From Kaistella chaponensis (GTDB lineage: Bacteria > Bacteroidota > Bacteroidia > Flavobacteriales > Weeksellaceae), in contig NZ_FTOI01000008.1 of NCBI RefSeq assembly GCF_900156725.1, positions 1 through 64,000 of the forward strand: a DNA stretch of 64,000 nt, read 5' to 3'. Under the pieces are notes generated by a model that had not been told where the DNA came from, searched no databases, and saw nothing but the letters and a program-made list of their open reading frames with translations. How positions within the stretch are numbered: the stretch's first letter is position 1; every line of letters starts with the position of its first letter. The position numbers were made by a program, and so were the translations under genes. Below are positions 16,713-25,508 of this stretch, one piece after another.

Positions 16713-19298
16713 GTGGCAAAAGATAAAAAAGAAACTCCTTTAATGACCCAGTACAACACCATCAAGGCGAAATATCCTGATGCGCTTTTGCTGTTTCGCG
16801 TGGGGGATTTCTACGAAACTTTTGGCACCGATGCCATTCGTGCGTCGCAGATTTTAGGAATTGTACTTACGAAAAGAGCCAATGGGGAAGGACACATCGA
16901 ACTTGCTGGTTTCCCACATCATTCTGTAGATACGTATTTGCCGAAACTCGTCAGAGCCGGACTTCGCGTGGCGATTTGCGATCAGCTGGAAGATCCGAAA
17001 ACCGTAAAAGGCATTGTAAAACGCGGCGTAACCGAATTGGTAACTCCCGGAGTGACGTTTAATGAACAGGTTTTATCGTCCAAGAAAAATAATTTTTTGC
17101 TTTCTATTCATAAAGTCAAAGAGAAATACGGATTGGCTTTGGTCGATGTTTCCACGGGAGAATTTTTAACTTCAGAAGGAAATTTGGAGCAGCTGCTTCA
17201 CCTCGTCGGAACTTTTGATCCGAGTGAAATCATTTATCAGCGAACAACCGAATTGCCGTCGCAACTCAAAAACCGCAATTCTTTTAAACTGGAAGACTGG
17301 GCGTTTCAATACAATTACGCCTACGAAAAACTCACCAATCATTTCAAAACCAATTCCTTAAAAGGCTTCGGTATTGATGATTTAAAACTGGGGATTGTTG
17401 CAGCCGGTGCCATCTTTGCCTATTTAGTTGAAGATACGCATCACGCACTTTTGCAGCACATCACCAAAATAAAGTTGATTCCGAAAGAGGATTATTTGAT
17501 GATGGATCATTTCACGTTGCGCAATTTAGAGATCGCCTATTCCAGCAGTCAACAGGGAAAATCTTTGCTCGATATTATCGATAAAACTTCGACACCGATG
17601 GGTGGAAGGTTGCTGCGCCGAAGATTGATTTTGCCTTTAAAATCTGTCAGCGAAATCAACAGAAGATTAGATTTGATCGAGTTTTTTAATAAAGAAGAAA
17701 ATCTGAAATATGAGATCCTGCAGTTATTAAAAACGATTTCTGATCTGGATCGTTTGATGGGAAAACTGGCCTCCGAAAAAATTTCACCGAAAGAAGTCGG
17801 TTATCTTCGTCAGAGTTTGATCAACATTCAGAGAATTAAAGAATTATTGCATCCTCACGATGAGGTTTTGGCCTGGTTGTCGCCTTTAATTAATGTGGAT
17901 GAACTCATTGCTTATCTGATTAATTATCTGAATGAAGAACTTCCCGTGAATATTTCAAAAGGCAATGTCATTAAAACTGGGATTTCCGAAGAACTCGATC
18001 ATTTGCGCGGACTGCAAAGCAAAGGAAAAAATTTCCTCGACGAAATGTGTGACCGCGAAGTGAAACGCACCGGAATTACGAGTTTGAAAATCAGTTTTAA
18101 TAATGTTTTCGGCTATTTTATTGAAGTCCGGAATTCTCATAAAGATAAAGTTCCCGACGATTGGATCCGCAAGCAAACCCTCGTCAATGCAGAAAGATAC
18201 ATCACGGAAGAACTGAAAGAATACGAAGAACAAATTCTGGGTGCGGAAGAAAAAATTTCCAAAATCGAACATTTGTTGTACCGAAAAGTGTGCGAAAATG
18301 TAATGATCTACATCGATCAGATTCAGGAAAATTCTACCATTATTGCCGAACTCGATTGTGGAGTTGGCTTATCGGAACTCGCTGTTTCTGAATCTTACAC
18401 GAAACCGGTTTTGAATGAAGGTTTTGAAATTGATCTGAAAGAAGCGCGACATCCGATCATCGAAAATGCACTTCCTTTGGGTGAAAAATACATTCCGAAT
18501 GATTTGTTTTTGTCCAAAGATTCTCAGCAAATTATCATGGTAACCGGTCCGAATATGGCGGGAAAATCTGCAATCTTAAGACAAACTGCGATCATTTGTT
18601 TGATGGCGCAAATCGGAAGTTTCGTTCCGGCAAAACACGCAGAGATCGGAATTTTAGATAAAATTTTCACGAGAGTTGGAGCGAGTGATAATATTTCTTC
18701 GGGCGAATCGACTTTCATGGTTGAAATGAATGAAGCCGCGAATATTTTGAATAATATTTCGGAAAGAAGTCTGATCCTTTTAGACGAGATCGGACGTGGA
18801 ACTTCCACTTACGATGGGGTTTCCATCGCGTGGTCCATTGCAGAATATCTGCATCAACATCCGACACAGCCGAAAACATTGTTTGCGACGCATTATCATG
18901 AACTCAATGAAATGACGGTGAATTTTGAGAGAATTAAAAATTTCCACGTTTCCATTCAGGAACATAAAGGAAGTATTATTTTCCTTCGAAAATTGCTTTC
19001 TGGCGGAAGTGAACACAGTTTCGGAATACACGTGGCGAAATTAGCCGGAATGCCTGCAAAAGTCGTGAACCGCGCAAATGAAGTGTTGAAAACTTTAGAA
19101 AAAAGCCGTTCCCAAAGTGGTTCCAAAGATTCTGCAAAAGCCATTACCGACGAAAGTATGCAGCTTTCTTTCTTTCAATTGGATGATCCTGTTTTGGAAA
19201 ATATTCGGGAGGAATTATTGAAAATGGACATCAATACTTTAACACCGATTGAAGCGTTGATGAAGTTGAATTCGATTAAAAAAATGATTGGGCGATAA
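16713..19298 (+). CDS. mutS: DNA mismatch repair protein MutS
   Basis: This 861-aa mismatch-recognition ATPase begins at GTG, giving MAKDKKETPLMTQYN. The next residues carry the mismatch-wedge motif FRVGDFYETFG with the Phe and Glu that contact the mispair. The connector, lever and clamp domains follow. The ATPase has Walker A GPNMAGKSAILRQ, Walker B LILLDEIGRGTSTYDG and the FATHYHEL signature. No in-frame ATG would keep the conserved N-terminus, so GTG is the likely start. The stop is four bases from the convergent TonB-C gene, with no room for a terminator between them. Confidence 0.96.
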   Translation: MAKDKKETPLMTQYNTIKAKYPDALLLFRVGDFYETFGTDAIRASQILGIVLTKRANGEGHIELAGFPHHSVDTYLPKLVRAGLRVAICDQLEDPKTVKGIVKRGVTELVTPGVTFNEQVLSSKKNNFLLSIHKVKEKYGLALVDVSTGEFLTSEGNLEQLLHLVGTFDPSEIIYQRTTELPSQLKNRNSFKLEDWAFQYNYAYEKLTNHFKTNSLKGFGIDDLKLGIVAAGAIFAYLVEDTHHALLQHITKIKLIPKEDYLMMDHFTLRNLEIAYSSSQQGKSLLDIIDKTSTPMGGRLLRRRLILPLKSVSEINRRLDLIEFFNKEENLKYEILQLLKTISDLDRLMGKLASEKISPKEVGYLRQSLINIQRIKELLHPHDEVLAWLSPLINVDELIAYLINYLNEELPVNISKGNVIKTGISEELDHLRGLQSKGKNFLDEMCDREVKRTGITSLKISFNNVFGYFIEVRNSHKDKVPDDWIRKQTLVNAERYITEELKEYEEQILGAEEKISKIEHLLYRKVCENVMIYIDQIQENSTIIAELDCGVGLSELAVSESYTKPVLNEGFEIDLKEARHPIIENALPLGEKYIPNDLFLSKDSQQIIMVTGPNMAGKSAILRQTAIICLMAQIGSFVPAKHAEIGILDKIFTRVGASDNISSGESTFMVEMNEAANILNNISERSLILLDEIGRGTSTYDGVSIAWSIAEYLHQHPTQPKTLFATHYHELNEMTVNFERIKNFHVSIQEHKGSIIFLRKLLSGGSEHSFGIHVAKLAGMPAKVVNRANEVLKTLEKSRSQSGSKDSAKAITDESMQLSFFQLDDPVLENIREELLKMDINTLTPIEALMKLNSIKKMIGR

Positions 19299-19302
19299 TC
19301 CT

Positions 19303-19701
19303 TTATTCGAAACTCATTGTAAGGGGCATTCTAAATATAGATTCTACTATTTCATTATTAAGTTTCGCTGGAGTCCATTTCTCTTTAATTTTTGTTACTG
19401 CTCTAATTGCTTCGTCATTAAAAATTTGATTTCCACCTAAAGCTTTAATGTCCGTCATAGAACCGTCTTTAGTTATTTTAAAAATTACTGTTGTTTTAAT
19501 TATTCCTCTTTCGATTTTTAACTTATCTGTCCTAAAATTTTTCATAATCAAATTTCGAAATGCATCCATTCCACCTGGGAATTCAGTTATTTTTTCTGCC
19601 TTTTCGGAAACTAATTCAGAATTTTGATTTTCTGCTTTTTTTTCTTGTGCGTAAATAAAAACATTAAAAAAGAGCGATAACAATAAAATAATTTTCTTCA
19701 T
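19303..19701 (-). CDS. TonB C-terminal domain protein, periplasmic
   Basis: This 132-aa protein has an N-terminal signal (KKIILLLSLFFNVFIYAQE) and a TonB-like C-terminal domain of about 80 residues. That domain reads FPGGMDAFRNLIMKNF, then VIFKITKDGSMTDIKALGG and a final WTPAKLNNEIVESIFRMPL. The core resembles energy transducers that touch TonB-dependent receptors, but the proline-rich spacer and a retained membrane anchor are missing. The signal may be cleaved after YAQ, which would leave a soluble periplasmic domain. Direct partners are not evident from neighbours. Confidence 0.75.
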   Translation of the reverse strand: MKKIILLLSLFFNVFIYAQEKKAENQNSELVSEKAEKITEFPGGMDAFRNLIMKNFRTDKLKIERGIIKTTVIFKITKDGSMTDIKALGGNQIFNDEAIRAVTKIKEKWTPAKLNNEIVESIFRMPLTMSFE

Positions 19702-19726
19702 AATTTATTTTTAAATAAAATTAATC

Positions 19727-21565
19727 CTACCCAAAATTCTGCAATTCAACCAATCTTCGGTACATTCCTTTTTGTTCGAATAATTCCTGATGTGTTCCCT
19801 GTTCTACGATAATTCCACGTTCCATCACGACGATCCAATCGGCTTTTTGAATGGTGGAAAGTCGGTGCGCGATGACGAGTGAAGTTCGGTTTTCCATCAT
19901 TTTTTCTAAAGCGTCCTGCACGAATCTTTCGCTTTCGGTATCTAAAGCGGAAGTTGCTTCATCCAAAATCATAATTGGAGGATTTTTGAGAACGGCTCTT
20001 GCGATGGAAACTCTTTGTTTTTGTCCGCCCGAAAGTTTGTTTCCATCATCGCCAATATTGGTAAAATATTTTTCCGGAAGTTCATCGATGAATTGATGCG
20101 CGTTTGCAATTTTCGCGGCTGCGATTACTTCTGCTTCGGTTGCATCGGGTTTCCCCATCAAAATATTATTGAATATGGAATCATTAAATAAAACCGATTC
20201 TTGCGTCACCATTCCCAAAAGATGTCGGTATTCCTGAACTTTTAAATTCTTTACATTTTCGCCATCGATCAAAATTTCCCCTTCGGAAACATCGTAAAAA
20301 CGCGCGAGTAAATTCGCAATCGTCGTCTTCCCGGAACCGGATTGACCAACCAAAGCGATGGTTTTTCCTTTGGGAATTTTTAAATTGAAGTTCTTTAAAA
20401 TCACATTATCCTTATCATAGAAAAAGCCGATATTTTTAAATTCAATTTCATTTTTTAAAGTAGAAATAGAAACTGGATTTGCAATTTCATCAATTTTCAG
20501 ATCATAATCTAAAACTTCAGAAACACGATCCAAACTCGCCATTCCGCCTTGAATAGAAGAAAAAGCATTGGATAATTTTTTTGCAGGATCCAAAATCTGG
20601 AAGAAAACTCCAATAAAAGCCAAGAAAGTTACAGGATCTTTATTGGTTCCATTAATGATTTCTGTTCCGGCAAACCACGTGATGATTAATAAAGTTACGG
20701 AGCCCAAAAATTCACTCATTGGTGAAGCGAGTTCTCTTCTGCGACTCATTCCGATCGCATATTTTTGCCAATTATCGGTGGTTGTGTTGAATCGGTTTTT
20801 AAGGATTTTATCGGCATTAAAAATTTTGATGACTTTAGAAGATTTCAAAGTTTCATCTACCAAAGAGAATAAATTTCCTAATTCTTCTTGTGCTGCAGTA
20901 GCTTGTCTTTTCAAACTTTTTCCGACCCAAGCAATGATTAAACCCATCACAGGAAAGACCAAAAGGGAAAACAAAGTCAATTGGGGAGAAAGGATAAATA
21001 GCGTAATTAAAGACGCGATGATCATAAAAGGAGCATTCAGAACATCCACCAAACTTCCCATGATTCCACCTTCTACGGCGCCGATATCATTAGAAATTCT
21101 CGACATCATGTCGCCTTTTCTCTGTTCTGTGAAAAAGGAAACGGGCAATTTCAAGAATTTATCATACATCGCGGTGCGTAAATCTTTCGTAATTCCAACG
21201 CGGTAATTCACCAAAAGGTATGATCCTAAATATCGGAAAAGATTCCGAAGCAAAAACGCGATTGCGGTAATCCCACAAAGTACCGCTAAAACCTGAATCG
21301 CACCGTATTCATTGATGTTAAGCTGGATTTTGTAATAAGCCATATCTTTCAGATACCCAAAATAGTCGCCAAATTTTCCGCTGTAAACAGGAACGTTTTT
21401 CGTGTCTACTTCTTTGTCCAATTTGAATAAAATCCGAAGAATTGGAAGCATGGTTACGATCGAAAAAATTTGTAATAAAGAATAGAGAAGATTAAAAAGA
21501 ATACTTCCGTAAAGGTATCTTTGATGCGGTTTTGCAATGGAGAGAATACGTTTTAATGGTTTCAT
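19727..21565 (-). CDS. MsbA-like ABC exporter (fused permease and ATPase)
   Basis: This 612-aa half-transporter has six membrane helices in the first 330 residues and a nucleotide-binding domain after about 370. ATPase motifs are Walker A VGQSGSGKTTI, the signature LSGGQKQRVSIARA, Walker B IMILDEATSALD and the switch His in IAHRLSTI. It works as a homodimer. The closest functional guess is lipid A or other lipid export, as in MsbA, but drug exporters share this layout. The upstream box TATTTTTG (21589-21582) is a plausible promoter. Confidence 0.88.
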   Translation of the reverse strand: MKPLKRILSIAKPHQRYLYGSILFNLLYSLLQIFSIVTMLPILRILFKLDKEVDTKNVPVYSGKFGDYFGYLKDMAYYKIQLNINEYGAIQVLAVLCGITAIAFLLRNLFRYLGSYLLVNYRVGITKDLRTAMYDKFLKLPVSFFTEQRKGDMMSRISNDIGAVEGGIMGSLVDVLNAPFMIIASLITLFILSPQLTLFSLLVFPVMGLIIAWVGKSLKRQATAAQEELGNLFSLVDETLKSSKVIKIFNADKILKNRFNTTTDNWQKYAIGMSRRRELASPMSEFLGSVTLLIITWFAGTEIINGTNKDPVTFLAFIGVFFQILDPAKKLSNAFSSIQGGMASLDRVSEVLDYDLKIDEIANPVSISTLKNEIEFKNIGFFYDKDNVILKNFNLKIPKGKTIALVGQSGSGKTTIANLLARFYDVSEGEILIDGENVKNLKVQEYRHLLGMVTQESVLFNDSIFNNILMGKPDATEAEVIAAAKIANAHQFIDELPEKYFTNIGDDGNKLSGGQKQRVSIARAVLKNPPIMILDEATSALDTESERFVQDALEKMMENRTSLVIAHRLSTIQKADWIVVMERGIIVEQGTHQELFEQKGMYRRLVELQNFG

Positions 21566-21646
21566 TAAAGGAATTTAAGAGGCAAAAATAAGCAATTTCA
21601 AATGGATTATTTTTAAAAATAAAAAGGAGTTCATTTGAAACAAAAA

Positions 21647-21671
21647 AACAGCTCCAAAAAGGAACTGTTTC
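21647..21671 (-). terminator. Intrinsic terminator of the DUF4293 gene
   Basis: On the minus strand AAACAGTTCC pairs with GGAGCTGTTT (one wobble) around five T, then seven T follow. It lies 23 bases after the stop at 21695. Confidence 0.75.
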
Positions 21672-21694
21672 ACTCAAAAAAAATCGTTGTGAGT

Positions 21695-22084
21695 TTAGCG
21701 GAGTCTGTCTACAGATTTTACGAGCCTGTCGTCTTTTCGGATAAAAACGTTTGCAATAAACAAACAAATCATCGAAAGAAACGGGAAAAATGGCTCAATA
21801 CCTTTCTCAGGAAATTGCATTCCTCCAGATAAAGTGAGTAACCAATACGCCAATGAACCGAGCAACAAAGCGTTTATAAAAATGCTGATGGTATTCAGCA
21901 GAATTTGTCTTTTGCGGTTTTTATAACTTAAGATACTAAAGAATTCGACCAAAATCATCACTGCGCAAATAATCGTTATAAAAGGAGTTGATCCGAAAAG
22001 GGAAATATCTTGTCCGGTAACGAACAAGAATACGGCGCTTAAAATCGCCAAAAAAATCCAAACAGTCTGTATTCTTTGCAACAT
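21695..22084 (-). CDS. DUF4293 family four-helix membrane protein
   Basis: This 129-aa protein starts MLQRIQTVWIFLAIL, the typical beginning of DUF4293 proteins of Bacteroidota. Four hydrophobic segments are visible, with a charged KNRKRQ loop between helices 2 and 3 and a basic tail. A longer reading from 22114 is unlikely because TATTTTTG (22110-22103), a promoter box, lies inside it. It is divergent from rho, an arrangement I recall as common in Flavobacteriia. The function of the family is unknown. Confidence 0.8.
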   Translation of the reverse strand: MLQRIQTVWIFLAILSAVFLFVTGQDISLFGSTPFITIICAVMILVEFFSILSYKNRKRQILLNTISIFINALLLGSLAYWLLTLSGGMQFPEKGIEPFFPFLSMICLFIANVFIRKDDRLVKSVDRLR

Positions 22085-22120
22085 TTTGATGAAGTTGAGG
22101 TGCAAAAATAGCAATAATTT

Positions 22121-22151
22121 TTTGCATTATTCGAAAATTAGTGTAGATTTG
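22121..22151 (+). promoter_or_regulatory. Consensus promoter of rho
   Basis: TTTG (22121-22124), a 19-base spacer and TAGATTTG (22144-22151) match the flavobacterial promoter consensus. The predicted start near 22157 leaves a leader of about 80 bases, which contains a small AAGTCG/CGACTT palindrome at 22177-22190. Rho genes are often autoregulated through such leaders, but that is not shown here. Confidence 0.75.
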
Positions 22152-22239
22152 CATTACAATTGATCTAATAAAAGACAAGTCGCCCGACTTAACTTTCTTA
22201 TTTACACCCACTTATAATTTATTTTTTACATAACAATTT

Positions 22240-24105
22240 ATGTTCAATATCGAAACGTTAAAGTCGAAATCCGATACGGACTTGGCTAAAATCACCCACG
22301 ATTTAGGCGTTAAAGTTGCTAAAAATAGCACAGAAAATGATAAAGTTTTTGCAATCCTGGATTTTCAGGCTTCGAATTCGAAAGTTGCAAAAGATTATTA
22401 CAACGCCACTCAAACTCCTATGATTACAGAAGAAAATTCAACTCCTGCCCCGAAAAAAACCGTAGCAAAAAAACCAGCACCTAAGAAAAAAGTAGAAAAG
22501 CCGGCTGAAATTTTAACAGAACCGGTAAAAGAAACTACAGAAACTGCGGTTGCAATGGTTGACGAAGCTCATTCTAGCGATGTACAGAAGGAGAATGATC
22601 CATCTAATATAGAAGAGCCAAAAAGGCAAAATGTAGAAGCAAAGAAAAAAAGACAAAGAACGCCACAACCAAAAGAGCAATTGTCTGCAGATCAGTCTGT
22701 AAATGAAGGAGTGGCAGAAAAGGAAACTGAGGTAAAACCTGCAAAGGCGAGAAACCCGAATCAGAATCCTAATCAAAACGCAAATCAGAACCAAAACCCT
22801 AATCAGAATCCCAATCCCAATCAAAACGGAAACGGGAATCCCAATCAAAACGGGAACGGAAATCCGAATCAGAACAAACCGCATCATCCTAATCAAAACA
22901 GGAATCCCAACCAAAATAAAAACCCGAATCAAAACAAGAATCAACAAAATGGAGATTCAAACGATGAGCCGGCAAAAAAAGAATTTAATTTCGATGGTCT
23001 AGTTACTATTGAAGGCGTATTGGAGATTCTTCCTGATAATTACGGTTTCTTGCGATCTTCCGATTTTTCTTACATTTCTTCTCCCGATGATGTTTATGTT
23101 TCGACCAATCAGATCAGAAATTATGCTTTGAAAACTGGTGATACTGTAAAAGGAATTGTTCGTTTACCGAAAGAAGGAGAGAAGTATTTTTCTTTATTAA
23201 AGCCTACAGAAGTAAACGGTCGCGACATGGAATTTATAAAAGACAGAGTTTCTTTTGAGTTCTTAACGCCGTTGTTCCCGGAAGAAAAATTTAATTTAAC
23301 CGGAAAAAATTCAACACCTTCTACCAGAATTGTCGATTTATTTACGCCGATCGGAAAAGGACAACGAGCCATGATTGTGGCGCAACCGAAAACGGGAAAA
23401 ACCATGTTGTTGAAGGATATTGCAAATTCAATTTCAGCCAATCATCCGGAAGCTTATATGATGATTTTACTCATCGATGAAAGACCGGAAGAGGTTACTG
23501 ATATGGAAAGAAGCGTCAATGCAGAAGTAATAGCATCTACATTCGATGAACCTGCAGATAAACACGTAAAAGTGGCGAATCTGGTTTTATCAAAAGCACA
23601 AAGAATGGTAGAGTGTGGCCATGATGTGGTGATTCTTCTCGATTCATTGACACGTTTGGCGAGAGCTTATAATACGGTAACACCTGCTTCTGGTAAGATT
23701 TTATCGGGTGGTGTTGATGCAAATGCTTTACATAAACCAAAACGCTTTTTCGGAGCTGCTAGAAATATAGAAGGAGGTGGTTCATTAACAATTATTGCAA
23801 CAGCATTGATTGACACTGGATCGAAAATGGATGAAGTTATTTTTGAAGAGTTCAAAGGAACGGGAAATATGGAATTGCAACTCGACCGCAAAATCGCAAA
23901 TAAACGAATTTATCCAGCCATTGATTTAACTTCTTCGAGTACAAGAAGAGATGATTTGCTGTTAGACGAAACTACACAACAAAGAATGTGGATTTTGAGA
24001 AAATATTTGGCAGACATGAATCCTGTGGAAGCGATGGAATTTGTGAACAAAAGCATGAAAAATACTTTGAACAACGAAGAATTTTTGATGAGTATGAATA
24101 GGTAA
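22240..24105 (+). CDS. rho: Transcription termination factor Rho with long Asn-rich insert
   Basis: This 621-aa hexameric RNA helicase ends transcription at unstructured C-rich RNA; it is about 200 residues longer than E. coli Rho. Residues 1-45 are the Rho N-terminal helical domain. A Lys/Glu/Pro-rich linker follows, and residues about 172-237 are almost pure Asn, Gln, Pro and Gly in NPNQ units. The cold-shock RNA-binding fold starts near 250 ([10 protein letters not shown]). The ATPase has Walker [10 protein letters not shown] near 381-390, Walker [17 protein letters not shown], and the [18 protein letters not shown] loop. The Asn-rich part is prion-like in composition. The gene ends in a 44-base palindrome. 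Confidence 0.95.
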   Translation: MFNIETLKSKSDTDLAKITHDLGVKVAKNSTENDKVFAILDFQASNSKVAKDYYNATQTPMITEENSTPAPKKTVAKKPAPKKKVEKPAEILTEPVKETTETAVAMVDEAHSSDVQKENDPSNIEEPKRQNVEAKKKRQRTPQPKEQLSADQSVNEGVAEKETEVKPAKARNPNQNPNQNANQNQNPNQNPNPNQNGNGNPNQNGNGNPNQNKPHHPNQNRNPNQNKNPNQNKNQQNGDSNDEPAKKEFNFDGLVTIEGVLEILPDNYGFLRSSDFSYISSPDDVYVSTNQIRNYALKTGDTVKGIVRLPKEGEKYFSLLKPTEVNGRDMEFIKDRVSFEFLTPLFPEEKFNLTGKNSTPSTRIVDLFTPIGKGQRAMIVAQPKTGKTMLLKDIANSISANHPEAYMMILLIDERPEEVTDMERSVNAEVIASTFDEPADKHVKVANLVLSKAQRMVECGHDVVILLDSLTRLARAYNTVTPASGKILSGGVDANALHKPKRFFGAARNIEGGGSLTIIATALIDTGSKMDEVIFEEFKGTGNMELQLDRKIANKRIYPAIDLTSSSTRRDDLLLDETTQQRMWILRKYLADMNPVEAMEFVNKSMKNTLNNEEFLMSMNR

Positions 24106-24152
24106 TCAATGGTGAATTTTGCTTCGCGAGTGAATTGTGAATTTTGAAAAAC

Positions 24153-24196
24153 AAATAAGTAAAAGAGATCTCAATTGAGATCTCTTTTACTTATTT
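24153..24196. terminator. 44-base perfect palindrome ending rho and the DUF2335 cassette
   Basis: AAATAAGTAAAAGAGATCTC is followed by AATT and then its exact reverse complement, giving a 20-bp stem and 4-base loop. It sits between convergent transcripts, contains the stop codon of the DUF2335 gene, and has T-rich sequence on the plus side. It should work in both directions. Confidence 0.85.
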
Positions 24197-24513
24197 TTCT
24201 GTGATTTTTTTCCAATTACAAACACTGAAACTAATCCAATAATTGTAGTGCTAAAAATTATTCCTGCTATATTCTCATGTCCATTTAGTGCCAAATATAT
24301 TGCCGCAACTAAAAAGAGCAACGACAATAGAAAACCAAACCATTGCCCTCTTGTGGTTTGATTGTTGTTTGCTTTTATAACCTTCTTTTCAATAAAAATC
24401 CTATGTTCTTGTTGATTTTCAGCCATTGCCATAATTCGATCTGCTCCATTTGTAATTATTTCATTATAATGTCCCAATGATTCAGGATCTGGCAACGGTC
24501 CAGAATGAGACAT
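24187..24513 (-). CDS. DUF2335 family membrane protein
   Basis: This 108-aa protein matches the DUF2335 pattern. The N-terminus reads HSGPLPDPESLGHYNEIITNGADRIMAMAENQQEHR, a His-rich amphipathic part, and two membrane helices follow (about residues 58-77 and 82-100) before a short basic tail. No function is established. It is the last gene of a three-gene minus-strand cassette: 14 bases separate it from the gene before. The terminal hairpin shared with rho overlaps its last codons. Confidence 0.8.
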   Translation of the reverse strand: MSHSGPLPDPESLGHYNEIITNGADRIMAMAENQQEHRIFIEKKVIKANNNQTTRGQWFGFLLSLLFLVAAIYLALNGHENIAGIIFSTTIIGLVSVFVIGKKSQKNK

Positions 24514-24527
24514 CGCCCTTATAGATG

Positions 24528-24719
24528 TTATGTTTTTATTACTTCGATTTTTTGAGTAGAATTAAGCCCATTGAAAACCTTTGGATTAGCTTCTTGTAAA
24601 TCTTGTGCAGCTTCCCTATATTCTTCTGGCAAGTCTTCAAATTCTACATAATGAATTTTCTCATCAGTATGATCGTTATCCTTTAATTTATCTACATAAT
24701 TCGGGCTTTCCTTCTCCAT
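24528..24719 (-). CDS. Small acidic protein of the DUF2335 cassette
   Basis: This 63-aa soluble, acidic protein reads as one helix-rich domain with DLPEEYREAAQDLQEANPKVFNGL in the middle. No domain is recognised. Its first 32 bases overlap the end of the preceding gene in another frame, which suggests translational coupling. Small size, acidity and coupling resemble accessory two- or three-gene cassettes; the antitoxin-like appearance is a guess only. Confidence 0.55.
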   Translation of the reverse strand: MEKESPNYVDKLKDNDHTDEKIHYVEFEDLPEEYREAAQDLQEANPKVFNGLNSTQKIEVIKT

Positions 24720-24975
24720 ATTCTAAACTATTATGGTTAGATTTATCATTTTTGCCTAAAATAGAATTTAGTTTTCTTCTTGCTTCTTCTAAATCGGCTC
24801 CAACTATATTCCAATCGCTACTTAAGGCTTTGCGATCAGCCTCTTCGGGTGTGTCAGAAGTATTATATTCAAAATAGTCACCATAAATATTGAATATACT
24901 TCCTAATCCAACAATGAAACCCTTTTTAGGTAAAAGAAAATCTGTTCGTAAATTGATAATGTTTTCTTTTTTCAT
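24688..24975 (-). CDS. Uncharacterised 95-aa protein, first gene of the DUF2335 cassette
   Basis: This soluble protein starts KKENIINLRTDFLLPKKGFIVGLGSIFNIYG and continues with an acidic SDTPEEADRKALSSDW segment and a Lys-rich tail. No domain is recognised. It leads the cassette: a TATATTTG box (25037-25030) lies about 50 bases upstream, and its 3' end overlaps the next gene by 32 bases. The tail after the overlap may be under weaker constraint than the first 75 residues. Confidence 0.55.
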   Translation of the reverse strand: MKKENIINLRTDFLLPKKGFIVGLGSIFNIYGDYFEYNTSDTPEEADRKALSSDWNIVGADLEEARRKLNSILGKNDKSNHNSLEYGEGKPELCR

Positions 24976-25450
24976 TTTTAAATTGTTTTTTTAACTTAAT
25001 ATACTATTTAAAATGTATAAATGTTTGAACAAATATATACAAATTTTGTTCCCGTCCTAAAAAAAAGTGTGCAAAAGTATAATTAATTTTTATTTCTGCA
25101 AATTTTAGTTTCTAATATTAAACAAAAATGTGAAACTTTAAAAACATCACGTGTTATTTATCTGACAAAATTGAATTTACCAATAAACTTAAAAATATCT
25201 TTTTGTAAAGTTTTTTATTTTGACTAAAAATAAGCATTGAATCCCCAACGTTAAAGCGAAATTAAATATTGAGAAGATTTTTAATAGTAGTTTTTTTTTA
25301 AATATCGTTTTTGGATAAAACGATTTTAAAGGTAAATTATTACGAATAAATACGAATTAAATGATTGAAAGATTTTTAAAACGAAACAAAATCTAAAGAG
25401 CGGTTTATACACCCATCAATGTTAAAGATTTACTAAAACAATCTTTCTAT
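24976..25450. other. AT-rich intergenic region with no recognised gene
   Basis: About 470 bases without a convincing reading frame. It holds the likely TATATTTG promoter box of the minus-strand cassette (25037-25030) and a hairpin ATCGTTTT/AAAACGAT at 25304-25324, preceded by nine T and followed by TTTAAA. The hairpin could end an unknown small RNA on either strand, but no promoter-terminator pair is clear. Confidence 0.4.
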
Positions 25451-25482
25451 TTTGGAAATGGCCTAATTAATGAGTAATTTTG
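25451..25482 (+). promoter_or_regulatory. Consensus promoter of sodA
   Basis: TTTG (25451-25454), a 20-base spacer and TAATTTTG (25475-25482) match the flavobacterial consensus. The expected leader is about 20 bases and contains an A-rich AATCAAAAAATT before the ATG, as usual for initiation in this phylum. Confidence 0.75.
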
Positions 25483-25508
25483 GATGATAACATTAAAATC
25501 AAAAAATT

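Noticed and set aside
20568-21206. A 212-aa plus-strand reading frame
   Set aside because: It is antisense to the conserved ABC exporter membrane domain and its composition is typical of an antisense shadow.
22513-22947. A 144-aa hydrophobic minus-strand frame opposite rho
   Set aside because: Its Ile/Leu/Val-only repeats are the reverse reading of the NPNQ repeat DNA, not a membrane protein.
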